A DNA stretch of 64,000 nt from Adiantum capillus-veneris (lineage: Eukaryota > Streptophyta > Polypodiopsida > Polypodiales > Pteridaceae): the NCBI GenBank assembly GCA_014529385.2, contig CM043962.1, forward strand, positions 48,492,598 to 48,556,597, read 5' to 3'. The translations under genes and the position numbers were made by a program. This document shows positions 21,053 through 33,991 of this stretch, piece by piece. The notes beneath the pieces were generated by a model. The model had not been told where the DNA came from. It saw only the letters and a program-made list of their open reading frames with translations, and ran no database searches. How positions within the stretch are numbered: the stretch's first letter is position 1; each line of letters starts with the position of its first letter.

Positions 21053-23122
21053 GTTATCTCCATATCTGTTGTAATCCCATGGTTACTAACTATCAGATAG
21101 TGGTTCCCCTTTTCGTCTCGGAATCTATCTCCATCATCATAGACTCGAATTATCTCCAGTCTCTGAGCCGGTCTTTCTTCAATACAAATACACTTGCGTC
21201 CTCGATAGTCAGAATAAACTAAGGCTCCTCTCGAGTTTGTTCCTTCTAAGAAGATTACAGTGAGACACCTCCTGGCTGTTGACTACCCATCATGAAAAAG
21301 GATTTGTCTGACGAAGTGTCAGTATCACTACCCTCCTCAATAATCTGTGCTAGTGGATCTAGCCTTGCCTAAGTTACACTCTCTTCAGTGGACGTGGTGC
21401 TTACTTGACTTTTGACACTTTTAGCTCCTGACTTACAAAAGGCTTATGACCTTAAATACATAAGAATCAAAGCTGTATTGCAAACTTAAAGCTTACCTGG
21501 ACTCCTTTTTCCTGCACGGCTCTGTGATGATCTCCTTCTGGGATCTACACAAGTATGGTTAGTCTGTTCACAAGGGTTTTCCTTGAACCAGGAAAAATCT
21601 TTCAATTATGTACAACAACCACTTTTTTCATGACAACTGGTCAGTCTTCTCATGGTCCAATTTCAAATGTGAAATGATGGCTGGGATCTATGTGAAGAGT
21701 ATGTCCTAGCAGTATAGTCACAATTTGCAAAAAATTGTCTGAATCACCCCTTTCTGAGTCTATCGCGATAGACTGACAAATTACTTAGCATAAGTCAATT
21801 TAAAATTGTGACTTTACCTTTGAGCTCCCCTTACTCTCTAGAGTCTATCCCTCAAGTTTTATGAAGTTTGGACACTTGGTTTGGTTTTTGGGCCAATTTT
21901 AGTGTTTTTGTCAGAGCCTGATTCTCTATCTGGGCCTTGAATTCACTTTCAGTGATCTAAACACCTTGAAATTTGGTGTGTATGCTATTTAGGCTCTGCT
22001 TAAGCTCTCCCTAGGAGGAATTTGAAAATTAAGGTCCCTAGCCCCTACTTCCCAAGTCTATCGCGATAGACTCAAAAATTTCTCCAGTGTTTGCCTTTTT
22101 CACAAGTTCTCCCCACTGCTGGTTTCCCCACTCCCTGTATAGTGCATTGACAAGTTTGTGCACTATTTGGAAATTTGGTCAAAGCCTTCTTGCCACACTG
22201 TCTCCAAATTCAGACTCTAACACCAGTCTTGAGGTTTGGTGGTCAAGATGGTGTTCAAATTCACTCAATTTTTGTGAACACCCTTGTATGGATGTGTTTA
22301 ACCTGTGGTATAAAGGTTTTTTTTCAAGATTGTTAGTCTATCTCCAAATCACTAGTCGCCAGAGAGCAATTGGGATGTGATTTATTTTACTATTTTTGGA
22401 CAGTTGTGTTCCCTGTGCCCATATAAGTCTATCCCCTGAGTTTCATTGAATTTGGACTTATTTTGACCTTGGACTGAAACACTTGACAAATTTCACTTTT
22501 CTATGGCAATTCACAACTCAAATGCACTTAAAATGATGCAAATTTGATGACACTTCATCTTAAGCTTGTGAATATCAGTTGTACCTCATGACACAATCAG
22601 TTTACCCCAGGCTAGTGGTTATATCTCTTCTTGGCCTCTCTAGGTTCACTTAGTGTTTTCCTATGGCAATCACTTGTTTCTTTTTGTTGTTTTTGGTCGC
22701 AATTTTAACGTTTTCTCAAGCACTGGATCATAAATCCAAATGTCTACTCTATTCACTCCCTTAAAGAATATATGGTGTGGGTTTTGCTTTCAAGGCAAGC
22801 AAACAACCTCCTTGGTTCTCTTTTTGTTTGTTTTGCATTTTTACAAAGTTTTTCTACACTATTTCTACACAACCATAACCATTATTTCTACACAACCATA
22901 ACAAGCACTCAAAACCATAAAACCATAACTCGACATTATCCTACCTAACTAAATCTAACTAGTCACAGACCCTCGGCAAGACACAGGCTTCCTGGTTATC
23001 CACTAGACCTCAGGATACCCTATACTGGATCTTGTTCTAAAAGTTTAAGCTCTCTCTAGTCGAAACTAAAGTAAGCTATCCATCACACGAGTGAGGTAGA
23101 TATCCCTACTTAAGGTCTTGTG
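21053..23122. other. T3 5' leader, non-coding
   Basis: About 2 kb between primer site and gag start. It carries degenerate repeats of about 293 bp with palindromic cores and no convincing frame. Its length and repeat content are unusual for a simple leader. Confidence 0.6.
21661..22460. repeat. Palindrome-bearing repeats of about 293 bp in T3 leader
   Basis: The perfect palindrome AGTCTATCGCGATAGACT occurs at 21757 and 22055, 298 bp apart. A second phrase, AGTCTATCCC-CTGAG-TTT followed by a TTTGGAC, occurs at 21842 and 22426, 584 bp (2 x 292) apart. The two sets of spacings agree on a monomer near 293 bp. Half-palindromes (GTCGCGATAGA) are also in both T3 LTRs near 5115 and 23476. Confidence 0.82.
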
Positions 23123-23140
23123 TCCCCGGCAGCGGTGCCA
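23123..23140 (-). other. T3 primer-binding site, tRNA-Asp
   Basis: The minus strand reads TGGCACCGCTGCCGGGGA one base inside the 5' LTR. From memory of plant tRNA-Asp(GUC), whose 3' end is CCCCGGCAACGGCGCCA, the site is complementary with two mismatches. It fixes the right LTR as the 5' LTR. Confidence 0.88.
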
Positions 23141-23141
23141 A

Positions 23142-23759
23142 TGTTTTAGGGCAAACTACTCCCCTGTTCATGCTCACAAGCACGACACAGACAACATACT
23201 TATCATCCGGTGACACGACTAACCTGTAGGTGCACAGAGGCAATCTTGTTAGCTTGTCAGGCTGAGACCAACCTACACATACGCACTTCTATGATGCATC
23301 AATCACTAATCCTTGTTAACTTCAATCCACTCTATCCCTAAACGCTCATAACACCGTTTACACATCAAATGAACTCGGAATCGCTTCAAACTTGCTAAGC
23401 ACCATCCTCTCACTAGGATATACTTGCCAATAAGTCTAATCTCACCAAATTTTAACCCTAGTTATCTCGAATACAGTCGCGATAGACTCACAGGTCATAA
23501 TCTAAAAGTGTGTGAAACCTAAGTCTATGAGTATCTATGCGTAGGTAATCTCTCCCTCATTCCATAAAGTACTTGATTGTTGAAAACAGACACTGTTTGT
23601 GCTACTTACAAGCAAAACAAGCTCGTAGAAGGATCGCTCGCGAACAACTCGAAGATGCAAATGCGTGGTGTGGGCGCGTAGCTCTCGGAGAGGCTACCGT
23701 GATGGTGTGGTCGCTTCGTGAATCTGGTGAGGGAGATGCGCGTAGCGAAGAGGATAAGA

Positions 23760-23843
<84 letters not shown>

Positions 23844-24134
23844 ACTCTTACGACACATGATTAATCATTCAAATGTTGTGTTAAAAAATGGTTCTAAGGT
23901 GACCTTTATAATTTAGTCACCTTAGCTCAAAATGTACATGGGGTTTTAATTAAGTTCTACTCGTCATAATTACAAAGTGGAAACGCATATGGGTCCCGGC
24001 CGACTAATTAATCTTTACATAATCCAGACAAGTGGATCAAAATGATAAGACGTCTTTGACATAAAAATAATGGGAATTTGTTAGGCTTTACAAGGTGGGC
24101 TCATTACAAAAGTTGGACAAGTTGGGCTCCAACA
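23142..24134 (-). repeat. T3 5' LTR (right copy)
   Basis: It is the partner of 4781-5696. It contains the TATA box on the minus strand at 23904-23910 and a CT array at 23764-23841. It keeps a block of about 65 bp lost from the left copy. It ends with CCAACA directly before the TATGG duplication. Confidence 0.93.
23764..23841. repeat. (CT)n microsatellite in T3 5' LTR
   Basis: About 78 bp of CT occupy the same place as in the left LTR. On the coding strand it is a GA-rich tract in the transcript leader. Confidence 0.97.
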
Positions 24135-24139
24135 TATGG

Positions 24140-25533
24140 TCATCAAGCCAAGGATTGCATAGGATTAAAACATGTGATGGCCAATAGATCAACCTTAGCA
24201 TGGACGGACACACCTCGAGTGCTTGCATTGATGTCAGCCCCACCTCTTGAACAACCATCACGACACATGGTTCCTAGGGCCCAAAATATTGTTCAAACAA
24301 CACCCTTACCACCTCCAGTGCTATGACTGCAATCCCACATCCGAGAATCACTTTTGTGAATCAAGTGGGTTGTGAGTCATCTATTGCTTGTTTGGAAGGC
24401 TGTGAGGAGGATATAGACCCTAATATTGCCTATGGGATTGATGCACTTGAAGAAAGTCCACAATACTACATGGAGGACTATTGGGGACAAGTCAAACCTA
24501 TCTATCAAGTAGCTGCTCTTGCGGCAAGAGGCCAAAATATCAATTTCACTTTCCAAGGGACCACCTCTTCAATGCTACGAGTATGAGGGTCCACATCATG
24601 TAGCCGAGTGTCCTATTAGACTACAAAAGAATGCCACACTAATGCAAAACAATCAAGCGAGCACATCTACAATGCCAATACTCATGTGTTATTGATGCGG
24701 CATAGACATTTGATTGCCCAATGTCCTAATAAGCCAAATGCTCCAAAGATCATGCCATTGAACTTAATGGAGGTTATCAAGGATCCATCACGAAGTACAC
24801 CTATGGTACCAGTAAATGTACTCACAAAATCAATGCTCCAAAACCAAAATTATATTCTTGAAGAAAGAGACACGGCATCAATTGCACATTCTCAAAAGAA
24901 GAATAAAACATGAAGGAAGAGATCGCAAAAAGTAGCGAATTCAGACCCCAGTTCAAAGACCAACATAGGGACTGGTGACGACTGCGTATATATGAACAAC
25001 GCTGAAGAGGATTCTTATTCAGGTGAGACCATGGAGACTAAAACAACCATTAGAAAAGAAAAAAACAAGGAAGATCATCATGAGCCACAATGTTCAGGAC
25101 CCAAGGAACCCATGAAGATAGGAACTTGCCCACACCCTATAGAGGAGATCGAGCGAGTCAAGCACTTAATGGATTTGGTAGAAGAAACCCAAAGGGGTCT
25201 AGAGCCAGCACCTAGGTAGATCCAGATTATAGACATAGTGTTCCCTACGAGAAATCAACCTCACAAAGACCTTAGACCACTAGCCATACCCAGTGTCATC
25301 CAAGAAGAAAGTGACTTTATGTCATTGGGAAGTGGGCGTACTCCTTTCTTATAGGAGAAAATGTTTATAGAGGGTTTACCTGACCCTATCGAAGAAATGG
25401 AGGTTTCATCTTCCCCATGTCAAGGGACTGAAGCCCAAAAAGTGCCGTTAAATATTGTCAAATTGATGGATTTCATGGTTTCAAAAGTTAGAACCACCAT
25501 CATGTCTAAACTATATAGAGACCTTGAGCTATT
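24140..25533 (+). pseudogene. T2 gag C-terminus and gag-pro linker, between T3 and T4
   Basis: The sequence resumes the cut second knuckle (HQAKDC) and runs parallel to T5 43884-45260. Recognisable blocks are PPLEQPSRHMVPRAQN, SIACLEGCEEDIDPNIAYGIDALEESPQYYMEDYWG, the third knuckle region (GPHHVAEC after a shift), and the fourth knuckle start CY-stop-CGID near 24688. Its UGA is at the same codon as in T5. Acidic and basic linker blocks and MDFMVSKVRTTIMSKLYRDLE follow. T4 cuts it at 25533. Stops at 24326, 24586, 24913 and 25219 show decay. Confidence 0.85.
25529..25533. other. TSD CTATT flanking T4 (second copy 54271-54275)
   Basis: CTATT precedes T4 and recurs directly after its 3' LTR. Joining the two sides with one copy gives the sequence expected from T5 at 45257-45290 (GAGCTAGTCTCAGCCC). 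Confidence 0.92.
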
Positions 25534-25636
25534 TGTTGACTGAGTCAATGTCAATTAATAGAAGCTGCTAAAGACCGAAGATGTACGGATGCACATTGAA
25601 GATCAACATGAAGAAGCAGTAAAGATTGGAGTTACA

Positions 25637-26857
<1,221 letters not shown>

Positions 26858-27647
26858 ACATATTTTTCATGTTTGCCCAAAATGGTCATATATTGTAAAT
26901 TTCCAATTTATTTCAAGCCATTGTAATATTTTAATGTGTTACGGGCTCAATGGTAGTTCCAAACTGTAAAGAACGGGTCAGTTAGTGTGCCTAGGTAGCA
27001 GAGTCAGTAAGTGGTGGAGCCCTAAAGGCCTTGGACACCCAGACATTGCATATTTTTACCCTAGGTACATAAAGCAGTGTGTAAAAGAAATTAGGGTTCT
27101 CAATCTCATTTGTTGAGAGCACTCTTTGGTGAGAGCTCTTGACGTGTGTGGCTATGGAGTCCTTCAGCTTTTCCTTGCTCATGTGACTTGGTTAACATTA
27201 ATCAATGCTTAATTATCTTTCACTATGCCTCTCTCATGCTATTGTCACTAATTAGTCGTTAATCCCTCTCTAATCTTGTGTGATTTTCCTCTTTTGCTTG
27301 TGTGTGCATGTAGGTTTGATTGGAGGGTGGTGCTCAATAGATCTATGTGTGTGTGCTTGTGATTAGTGTGTTGCATGATAAGCTTAGTGTTGTGTGCGTC
27401 TTACAATCGTTAGTATGTGTGATTGAGTTGATTAGAGGTAAAGAGAAGTGGATGTGGAGATTGCCCTTCATTGTGACTTAGCTCCTCCATAGGCCAAGAA
27501 GCTCACCTCGTAGAGTTAACCATTTGTGTTGCCATGATTAGCTCATTAATCGTGTGAGTGTTTCCATGCCCTCGCCGGGTAGCTCATCCCTCTTGATTGA
27601 TAATTTTGTCAGTCATTGGAGCTATCAACGATGGAACCCCCAACATT

Positions 27648-27666
27648 TGGCGCCGTTTGCCGGGGA
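27648..27666 (+). other. T4 primer-binding site, tRNA-Asp
   Basis: TGGCGCCGTTTGCCGGGGA matches the plant tRNA-Asp 3' end except for one extra T. It lies two bases after the LTR. Confidence 0.9.
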
Positions 27667-28492
27667 CGATGGCCTACGCTAGTGTAATTGTGGCATAATC
27701 GGATGTGTTTTCTTACTAATTTCACTACTAATTTGGCTTGTGTGTTTATGTTTTTGTGGATTTTTGATGCATGTGCATGAAACAATGTGTTCATTATTCC
27801 CTAATTTGTCACCGTATCTTGCCAATTGTGCATTTACACACTCTAATTTCACAATAACCCCTTGCTAATTTGACTAATTTTGCTAACTTACACACTAATT
27901 TGCTACCAAGGATTGGAGCTTTCAACCGTTCAATCGATCTTCATTGGAAAGGTAATCAAGGTGGTATTCTCAACCTCCCTAGAATCCTAAGATGTGTAGA
28001 ATTGTGTAGAGACTCCACTATGATGTAATGTAATGTTGATGCTATGTTATTGCAATGCAATATTGATGCTATATTGCTTTGAAAATTTTTGGATTGTTCG
28101 TTTCCATGCCGTCGTAATGCCGAAAATTTTAAGATTTGGTGGCGTATGAATTCGACAAGTTTCAATTGCTAATTGGTAAATGTGTGTTTCTAATTGTGTG
28201 CCTAATTGATCTAATTGCATGCTTGAATGGTCAATTGCAAGTGTGTGTGCACTAAATTCAAGTGTGTGTGCATTCAAATTGAGTGTGTGTATGCCTAATT
28301 TTAAGTGTGTGTGCACTATTTTGCCCATGTTTGTGCACCTAAAAATCAATGTGTGCTTAATGATTTTTCAATTGTGATGATTGCTTTGTGTTGTGGTCGT
28401 GCCCAACTAATGATTTGTGAAATCACAACGCAATTTTGACAAAATTTGCCATTTTGTGTGTGCACCTAAAGATTGGTAAAAACTGCCAATTA

Positions 28493-28582
<90 letters not shown>

Positions 28583-30563
28583 CGCCTAAAAAGCGTTTAA
28601 TTTGCATGATTGATTCAATTTTTGATAACATGTTTGATGTGTGTCATGGTTAATTGTTGCGTTTTTGTCCTCAAAACAAGAATTTACACCCTTCAGTTGT
28701 GTCAAATTTTGACCTAATTTTGGCAATTTATTGATGAGATTTTATTGATCTAATTTTGGCAATTTATTGACTTGATTTTATTGATCAAATTATTGGCAAT
28801 TGAATTGATGAGATTTTTGTGATTCTATTTGATTGCAATAATCTCTTATGTGTGGAGAATTTTTAGAAATTTTTTGAATAATTTTTGGTAATTTTTACAA
28901 TTTTTTGCATTATTATTCGTGACTAGCCCCAAGTGGCCCCTGCTTGGATTTATTCACTCCTTTCAGCTACTGGTTGCTTTGATTGCCATGTTGGCCAGCT
29001 CGCTATCACACACACATACGCTCCCTGCTTTGCGGGCCTAGATTGGCTCACAGCACACACGCACACACACTCCGTTCTACTTGGGTGCTGCCCTGGCTCG
29101 CAACACAAAACGCGCACACACACGTTGCTACCGCCTTGGTCGATTTTGACAGACACACACCCTCTGTCTCGGAGACACGTCAACCTGCCGTTGTCAGCGC
29201 AGTCAAGGTCTCCCTCGTCTCATACCGCACGCGCACACTCTCTTCTTTCGCCCGTCGTGTACTGCCCCGCCACGTGCTCTCGTACTGGCACTGTCAGCGC
29301 TACCCTTGTTTTGCCGACTCGTGCCACGCTGGTTGACGTAGCGACCCTCTCTCTCTTCTCTCTACACTGTTCAATCCACCGCCCGCGCCACTCGCCCTCT
29401 CACTCTCTCTCCCCTCGTGCCTCGCGCGCCAGGCACGCTGCTATTAGACACCCGAGTCAACGGCATCGCGTCAACTAGCTAAGTACTAAGTAGGTATTTA
29501 TTTTATTAAACAATCTATATATAAAAAATTTTTTAACAAGAAATTTTAATTTTAAAAAAACCAATAAAAATTCCAAAATCACAAAAAAGAATAAAAAATC
29601 ATTAAAAAATCCAATAAAAATTTAAAAGTAAAAGGTTTAGAAGATTACCAAAATAATTCTAAGAGAAATAAAAACCTCATATAGAATTCATAAAAAATAA
29701 ATTTTTTTTAAAATCAAAAAAGAGATTAAAATTTTCTAAAACTTATAGAAAATTCAAAAATAATAGAGATAATTAAAAAAATGTTAAAAATTCAAAAAAA
29801 AACTCAAAACAATTCCATTAAAAATCCTAAAGTGGCCAAAAAATTCACAATAGATTATTTAAAATTTATAACAACTCCTAGAAAACCACAAAAAATCAAG
29901 AAGTGGCCGAAAAAATCAAAATAAATCACAAAATTCATAAAATCTTCAAAAAAAATTGTAAAAATTACAAAATCAACCAAAAAAATTAGAAAAGTTATAG
30001 AAAAATTGGAAACTCACAAAAAATCATTAAAAATCAAAACCTTCCCAAAAAGTCATAAAAAATGATAAAAATACCCAAAAAAAAGTTTAAAAATTAAAAT
30101 TTCACAAAAAATTAAGAAAAATAAAGAAGAAGTCGTCAAAACTGCCATAAGAAGCAAGAAAGAGCCGAAAAAAGATTGAATTAGCAGAAAAGCACTGCCG
30201 AAAAAAATCCCACACGAGCAAATCAAAAGCCAAAAAAGAAAAGCCGAGTAGCATACCACGCAAAGCAAACCAAAAATCAGCAGAAGAACAACTGAAACCG
30301 ACCAACTCGAAGCTATGAGCTGCAAGAAAAAAAATTGTACTCAGGTTTGGAAAGTGCAGCCATAATTCAGTGAAGAAGCTAGAAGTGAACATGCACGCTA
30401 TAAATTGGCTAGTGCAAGCAATTGCATTGAAAATCGAGCTTCTAATTGGATGAATAGGGCCACAGCTCACATGTGATTGTAGATTAGGTTAGTACAAGCA
30501 GCAAAAAATTTGCTAATCAACACCAAAATCTGCTAGGAGACAGTTTTTATAGAACCAGTCAAC
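27667..30563 (+). other. T4 leader, non-coding
   Basis: Nearly 3 kb with no credible gene. It is T-rich with TAATTTG and GTGTG phrases to 28900, including a GT array at 28496-28579. A C-rich block (28930-29480) follows, whose open frame is low-complexity and unsupported. Then comes a strongly A-rich tract (29500-30130) with AAAAATTC-type phrases on the plus strand. Confidence 0.6.
28496..28579. repeat. (TG)n microsatellite in T4 leader
   Basis: An uninterrupted TG run of about 84 bp in the transcribed leader of T4. Confidence 0.97.
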
Positions 30564-31713
30564 ATGGACTCAAATCCAGCCGAGAATTCAAGTACAGCAG
30601 AGCAAGCTAGTAGTAGTGGCAACTTCGGTACAACTGCAACAGCAGAGCAAATTTTACAGCTATATGGCTACAATGGGGATAAATTTTTGTACACAGATAC
30701 AGAAGGTCATAGGTATCTTATGAGCAGTAAAAGCAGCACAAGAGCCTAGATCCTATTGATCAAAGTAAAGCTAGATTCAGATAACTCCCAGATGTTCACA
30801 AACTTCAGTGGAGCCAGGTATTGCAAGCTCAAAGATGAAGTGCAGATAGAAGTTCAAAAAGTCAACCCAAGTGTTTATCCAAAAATCTGCACAAGCCAGC
30901 AAAACATACAGTTGGTGCATATGCAATCAGGGTCATTGTACATGGATGACAGTGGTCAGATCTATAGTCGAGGGTCATTGTACATGGATCTACAGTGGTC
31001 AGCAAGTCTAATTGGAGAACCAGGCCAAAGACGGTACAAAGGTCAAGAGGAGCAGTCTACAGCTTGATGCTCACTGTTTTAAAAGAAGATGCCGACAACT
31101 TGGTAAGCACAAAAACAAAAACTTATCGCTAGAGCTTGACATGACAGAGCCAATTTACATACCACCAGTCATGGCGTATTGCTCAGATTGTGGACAAAAA
31201 GGTGGACATTTTTCTAAAGATTGTGTAGGAAATCCAGACAACAAGGGCACATCAACCGCCAAGCAAGATACAGAGAAAATTGGAAATGTGAATCTCGATA
31301 TAAGTGCATTTAACTTGTCACATTTAATGCAATCAGATGATTCTGCACTACCATTAGAAGCACCAACAAAAACACTGCAAGTTCAAAATCAACATAAAGA
31401 TGCACAAACACTTGAAAAGCTTAAAATTGATTCTTTGAACAACAAATTCCCGCATGAATTTAGTCAAGGTGCCAAGATTTTATCGAAGGTTGAAAAGATT
31501 GTTAGGTTTGCGAATGATTTTGCCTCCACTCCCACAAGTGTGCAATCATTCACAAGTCCAAGGGACACATCAAACAGAATGATGTTAGGTTTGTATGGTA
31601 CACATAATTTATATACACACTGTGTAGACCAAAAAGGGAAACTAAACAAAAAGGATCAACCAGTGTTTGAACGGCCCACATACCAGCTCATAGAAGTGCG
31701 TTCAGTGAGATAG
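30564..31713 (+). pseudogene. T4 gag-like region with one zinc knuckle
   Basis: The first frame starts MDSNPAENSS at 30564, has a stop at 30747 and stays open in the same frame to 31067. A second frame runs to 31713. Visible features are two short motifs of the form LYxDxxGxxY (LYTDTEGHRY near 30686, LYMDDSGQIY near 30938) and a zinc knuckle CSDCGQKGGHFSKDC near 31179-31223. The knuckle has one residue more than usual between the second Cys and the His. A 19-bp phrase (AGGGTCATTGTACATGGAT) is duplicated at about 30929 and 30969. I see no standard Ty3 gag core. The knuckle and the position after the leader support a nucleic-acid-binding gag-like role, which is inferred. Confidence 0.5.
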
Positions 31714-31790
31714 ATCAGAAAGGATGGTTCATTTTAGAGGAAAGAATCTATTATAGCCATCCTCTCTAGAGCTAAAGGATATTACCCGAG
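31714..31790 (+). other. T4 internal sequence up to T5 insertion, with TSD CCGAG
   Basis: A short stretch ending in CCGAG (31786-31790). The same five bases follow T5 at 49075-49079. Confidence 0.9.
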
Positions 31791-32388
31791 TGTTAACCCT
31801 CACGGCTCACGGACACCCTATCACCTATGACGGACGTTGTAACCTACGACGGACATTGTATTATTTATTTGGTAGAGTCAGGTACCGGGCTTGTCGGTCC
31901 AATAGGAAAAGGGTAAGAGTGATCGCCGATGAGAGGCGCACTCTAACTGGAACATTCAAGGGATTAGTTGGCTAAGCATGGGCGCCCAAGTGTGAATGGG
32001 GTGAGCTCATATAAAATTCAACTAAACCTAAAATTCACTCATTCTCTCATTTGTGCAATAGAAGAGTGCTCTTGCTCCATCTCCATCTTCTTCTTCTTCA
32101 CCTCCTTGTGTGTGTGTGTATGTGTGTGTGAGAGAGAGAGAGAGTGTGTGGGCAATTGAGCATTACGAAGGCACGACGGCGGTGAAGCGGTTGAGTGCGG
32201 CGTAGCGGCGTCTCCTTCTTCTTCGCGGTGAGGAATCCTCCACGAAGCAAGCGTAGAGCGGTGAGTGACACACCATCGCTTTCTTTGAGCTTATTAGTTT
32301 AGGCTTGTTGTGTGCTTGGAGCCATTTGTGGCTCGCACACGGTGTATCGGCAAGTTTCTTGCATTGACACGTGCGACATCCGCGCACA
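31791..32388 (+). repeat. T5 5' LTR
   Basis: It is near-identical to 48445-49074. TATAAAA is at 32010-32016. A GT then GA microsatellite near 32107-32147 is longer in GA in the 3' copy (48787-48822). The 3' copy also has an extra CCATCT unit. Confidence 0.94.
32010..32016 (+). promoter_or_regulatory. TATA box of T5 LTR
   Basis: CATATAAAA is conserved in both T5 LTRs and in T2 at the matching place, about 95 bp before the microsatellite. Confidence 0.65.
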
Positions 32389-32392
32389 TTTT

Positions 32393-32410
32393 TGGCACCG
32401 TTGCCGGGGA
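32393..32410 (+). other. T5 primer-binding site, tRNA-Asp
   Basis: TGGCACCGTTGCCGGGGA shows one mismatch to the plant tRNA-Asp 3' end. It is the best kept site in the T2/T5 family. Confidence 0.9.
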
Positions 32411-33211
32411 ATGCCATACATGAAGCTCGAGTAGCACTCTGTGCTTCTCCGTGGTGCAAATTTCTATTGTAGGAAAGGTAAGGAAGGAGTGTGTGTGTGT
32501 TGAGACGAGGGTGTTATACTGTGTGTTTTTTTTATTAATGGAGTTTTCAAAGGTTTTGTGTTTATTCTCTGTGCATTAAGGTAGTTAGTTTTCTTTGTTA
32601 ATAGAGATTTCAAAGGTTCTGTGTTTATTCTCTGTGTATTAAGGTAGTTAGTTTTCTGTGTACAATAAGTAGGAAGTAGATTAGTGAGAGTTAATAGAGT
32701 GTGTTAGTGTGTAAGAGTAGCTGTATTAGTTAGAAGTAGGTAGAGAGAGTGTGTGTGTGCTCTCGCGCAGGCCGCGGCGGCCTTATCCTTTTTTTAAAAA
32801 TTAAAAAATTAAAAAATTTTATTAAAAAAATTATTTTTTAAAAAAAAAAATTTAAAGGTAGGACCGGGATCGGGAATATCTCCCAGACCCAAGCCCAAGC
32901 TCACGCTTAGGCCTATGCCTCAATCGCCTTTTAGAAAAATGAATTTTAGCTTCACACGTAGCTAAAAATTGATTTTTGAGGACCAACGGAACGTCAGATG
33001 CTCGAAAATTGTGTTGTAAAGCACACAGCGACCCTTTAAGTGATACGCTCGTTTCGAGCTATCACACACTTTAATAAAAAAAATCAAACATTAAAAAACA
33101 TTAAAAACGTTAAAAAAAAAATCAAGTAGAAAACGGGGTGCAAAACACCCACAAAACAAAGCAAGTAACCTTTGAGGGTACTTGCCGACACTTGTAGAGC
33201 ACCCAAAGCAC
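32411..33211 (+). other. T5 leader, non-coding
   Basis: About 0.8 kb. GTTAGTTTTCT-type phrases are repeated at 32580-32660, where a segment of about 60 bp is duplicated. An A/T-rich tract lies at 32793-32860, followed by sequence similar to the T2 leader. No frame is supported. Confidence 0.6.
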
Positions 33212-33991
33212 ATGTATCTACGCTCTGGTCGTGTGCTAGAGTCCGAACAACTAACTAGTGCTTCGATTTACGGGGGTACTCACTATCCTTCCACGCTAGG
33301 GTCTACGCCCTCGGCGGGGACCGAAGGTAGTGCAACCCAAGACCCAAATATAGCAGCTAGCGACTCTTCCTCTGACTACAATATTATGGAAGAGCATCTT
33401 ACACAAAGCCCCAGGGGAACAAATGAAACCGTGCCTAGCTGGGCCCACCAACCTGGAACTAGTGTTTTTAGCCGTTTGATGGAAACTTTTAGTAGAGCTA
33501 CGCGCTCTGAACATACGGCTAGTGAAGTAACAAAGGGGGTGGGGAAGTAGAATCACCATTCACATCTCCTGTAGACCCCACACTCCCTCAGAGTGTCCAC
33601 GTGGACATTCTACCTACCTCATTTAATGAGAGCCCTACCGAGCTACCACCTTCCAAAGTCACCTCTAAGGTAGCGGTGACTAAAAGTCAAAACACGGGAA
33701 GCAACATTGCATCCACCTCACAGCAACCCTCTAGTACACCAAGTTTGGACGGGGTATTTCTCAATGAAAATTGGGAATATGACCTACACACGGAGACTTT
33801 GACCGACCTATACATGGGCTACACATACCATGTGGGTTGGTTAGAAGTTGTACAATCCACATCTCGTGCCACTAGTCTAGAGGAACAACAACACATGATC
33901 TGCAATGTCATCCATAGGATTATCCAGTCCAAGAGGCAAAATAGAGGAATAAACATACCTTCAACGGGTCATATGCGATTTTTAGACACGG
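33212..33991 (+). pseudogene. T5 gag, N-terminal part, cut by T6
   Basis: It starts MYLRSGRVLE at 33212. One base is missing near 33536 relative to T2, so the frame shifts and continues through 33601-33990 (NENWEYDLHTETL, YHVGWLEVVQST, NVIHRI). The frame reaches FLDT and is cut by T6. It resumes at 42412 with GKGKQ, and T2 keeps the uncut version (FLDIGKAKQ near 3297-3320). The region is Ser/Thr/Pro-rich and probably disordered, upstream of the gag core. Confidence 0.85.

Larger units (their letters stand above)
4781..24134 (-). mobile_element. T3, 19.35-kb Ty3/gypsy element on the minus strand
   Basis: LTRs of 916 bp (left, the element's 3' LTR) and 993 bp (right, its 5' LTR) begin TGTTGGAG and end CCTAAAACA on the minus strand. 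A tRNA-Asp primer site abuts the right LTR and a G-rich purine tract abuts the left LTR. On the minus strand the order is leader (2 kb), gag, protease, acidic linker, RT, RNase H, integrase, a second protease-like domain with VW motifs, a 2.8-kb spacer and a decayed coiled-coil gene. It is much longer than a usual Ty3 element (5 to 12 kb). All genes carry stops or frameshifts. The TATGG duplication and an empty site in T5 prove the insertion. Confidence 0.93.

Noticed and set aside
4781-24134. Integrated plant pararetrovirus instead of LTR element T3
   Set aside because: Paired LTRs, a 5-bp duplication, a tRNA-Asp site, a purine tract and an integrase with H-H-C-C and D-D-E blocks fit an LTR retrotransposon. 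Pararetroviruses lack integrase and LTRs.
28933-29478. 181-codon frame in the T4 leader as a gene
   Set aside because: It is low-complexity and Thr/His/Ser/Arg-rich, lies in a C-rich leader block, and shows no domain or related copy.
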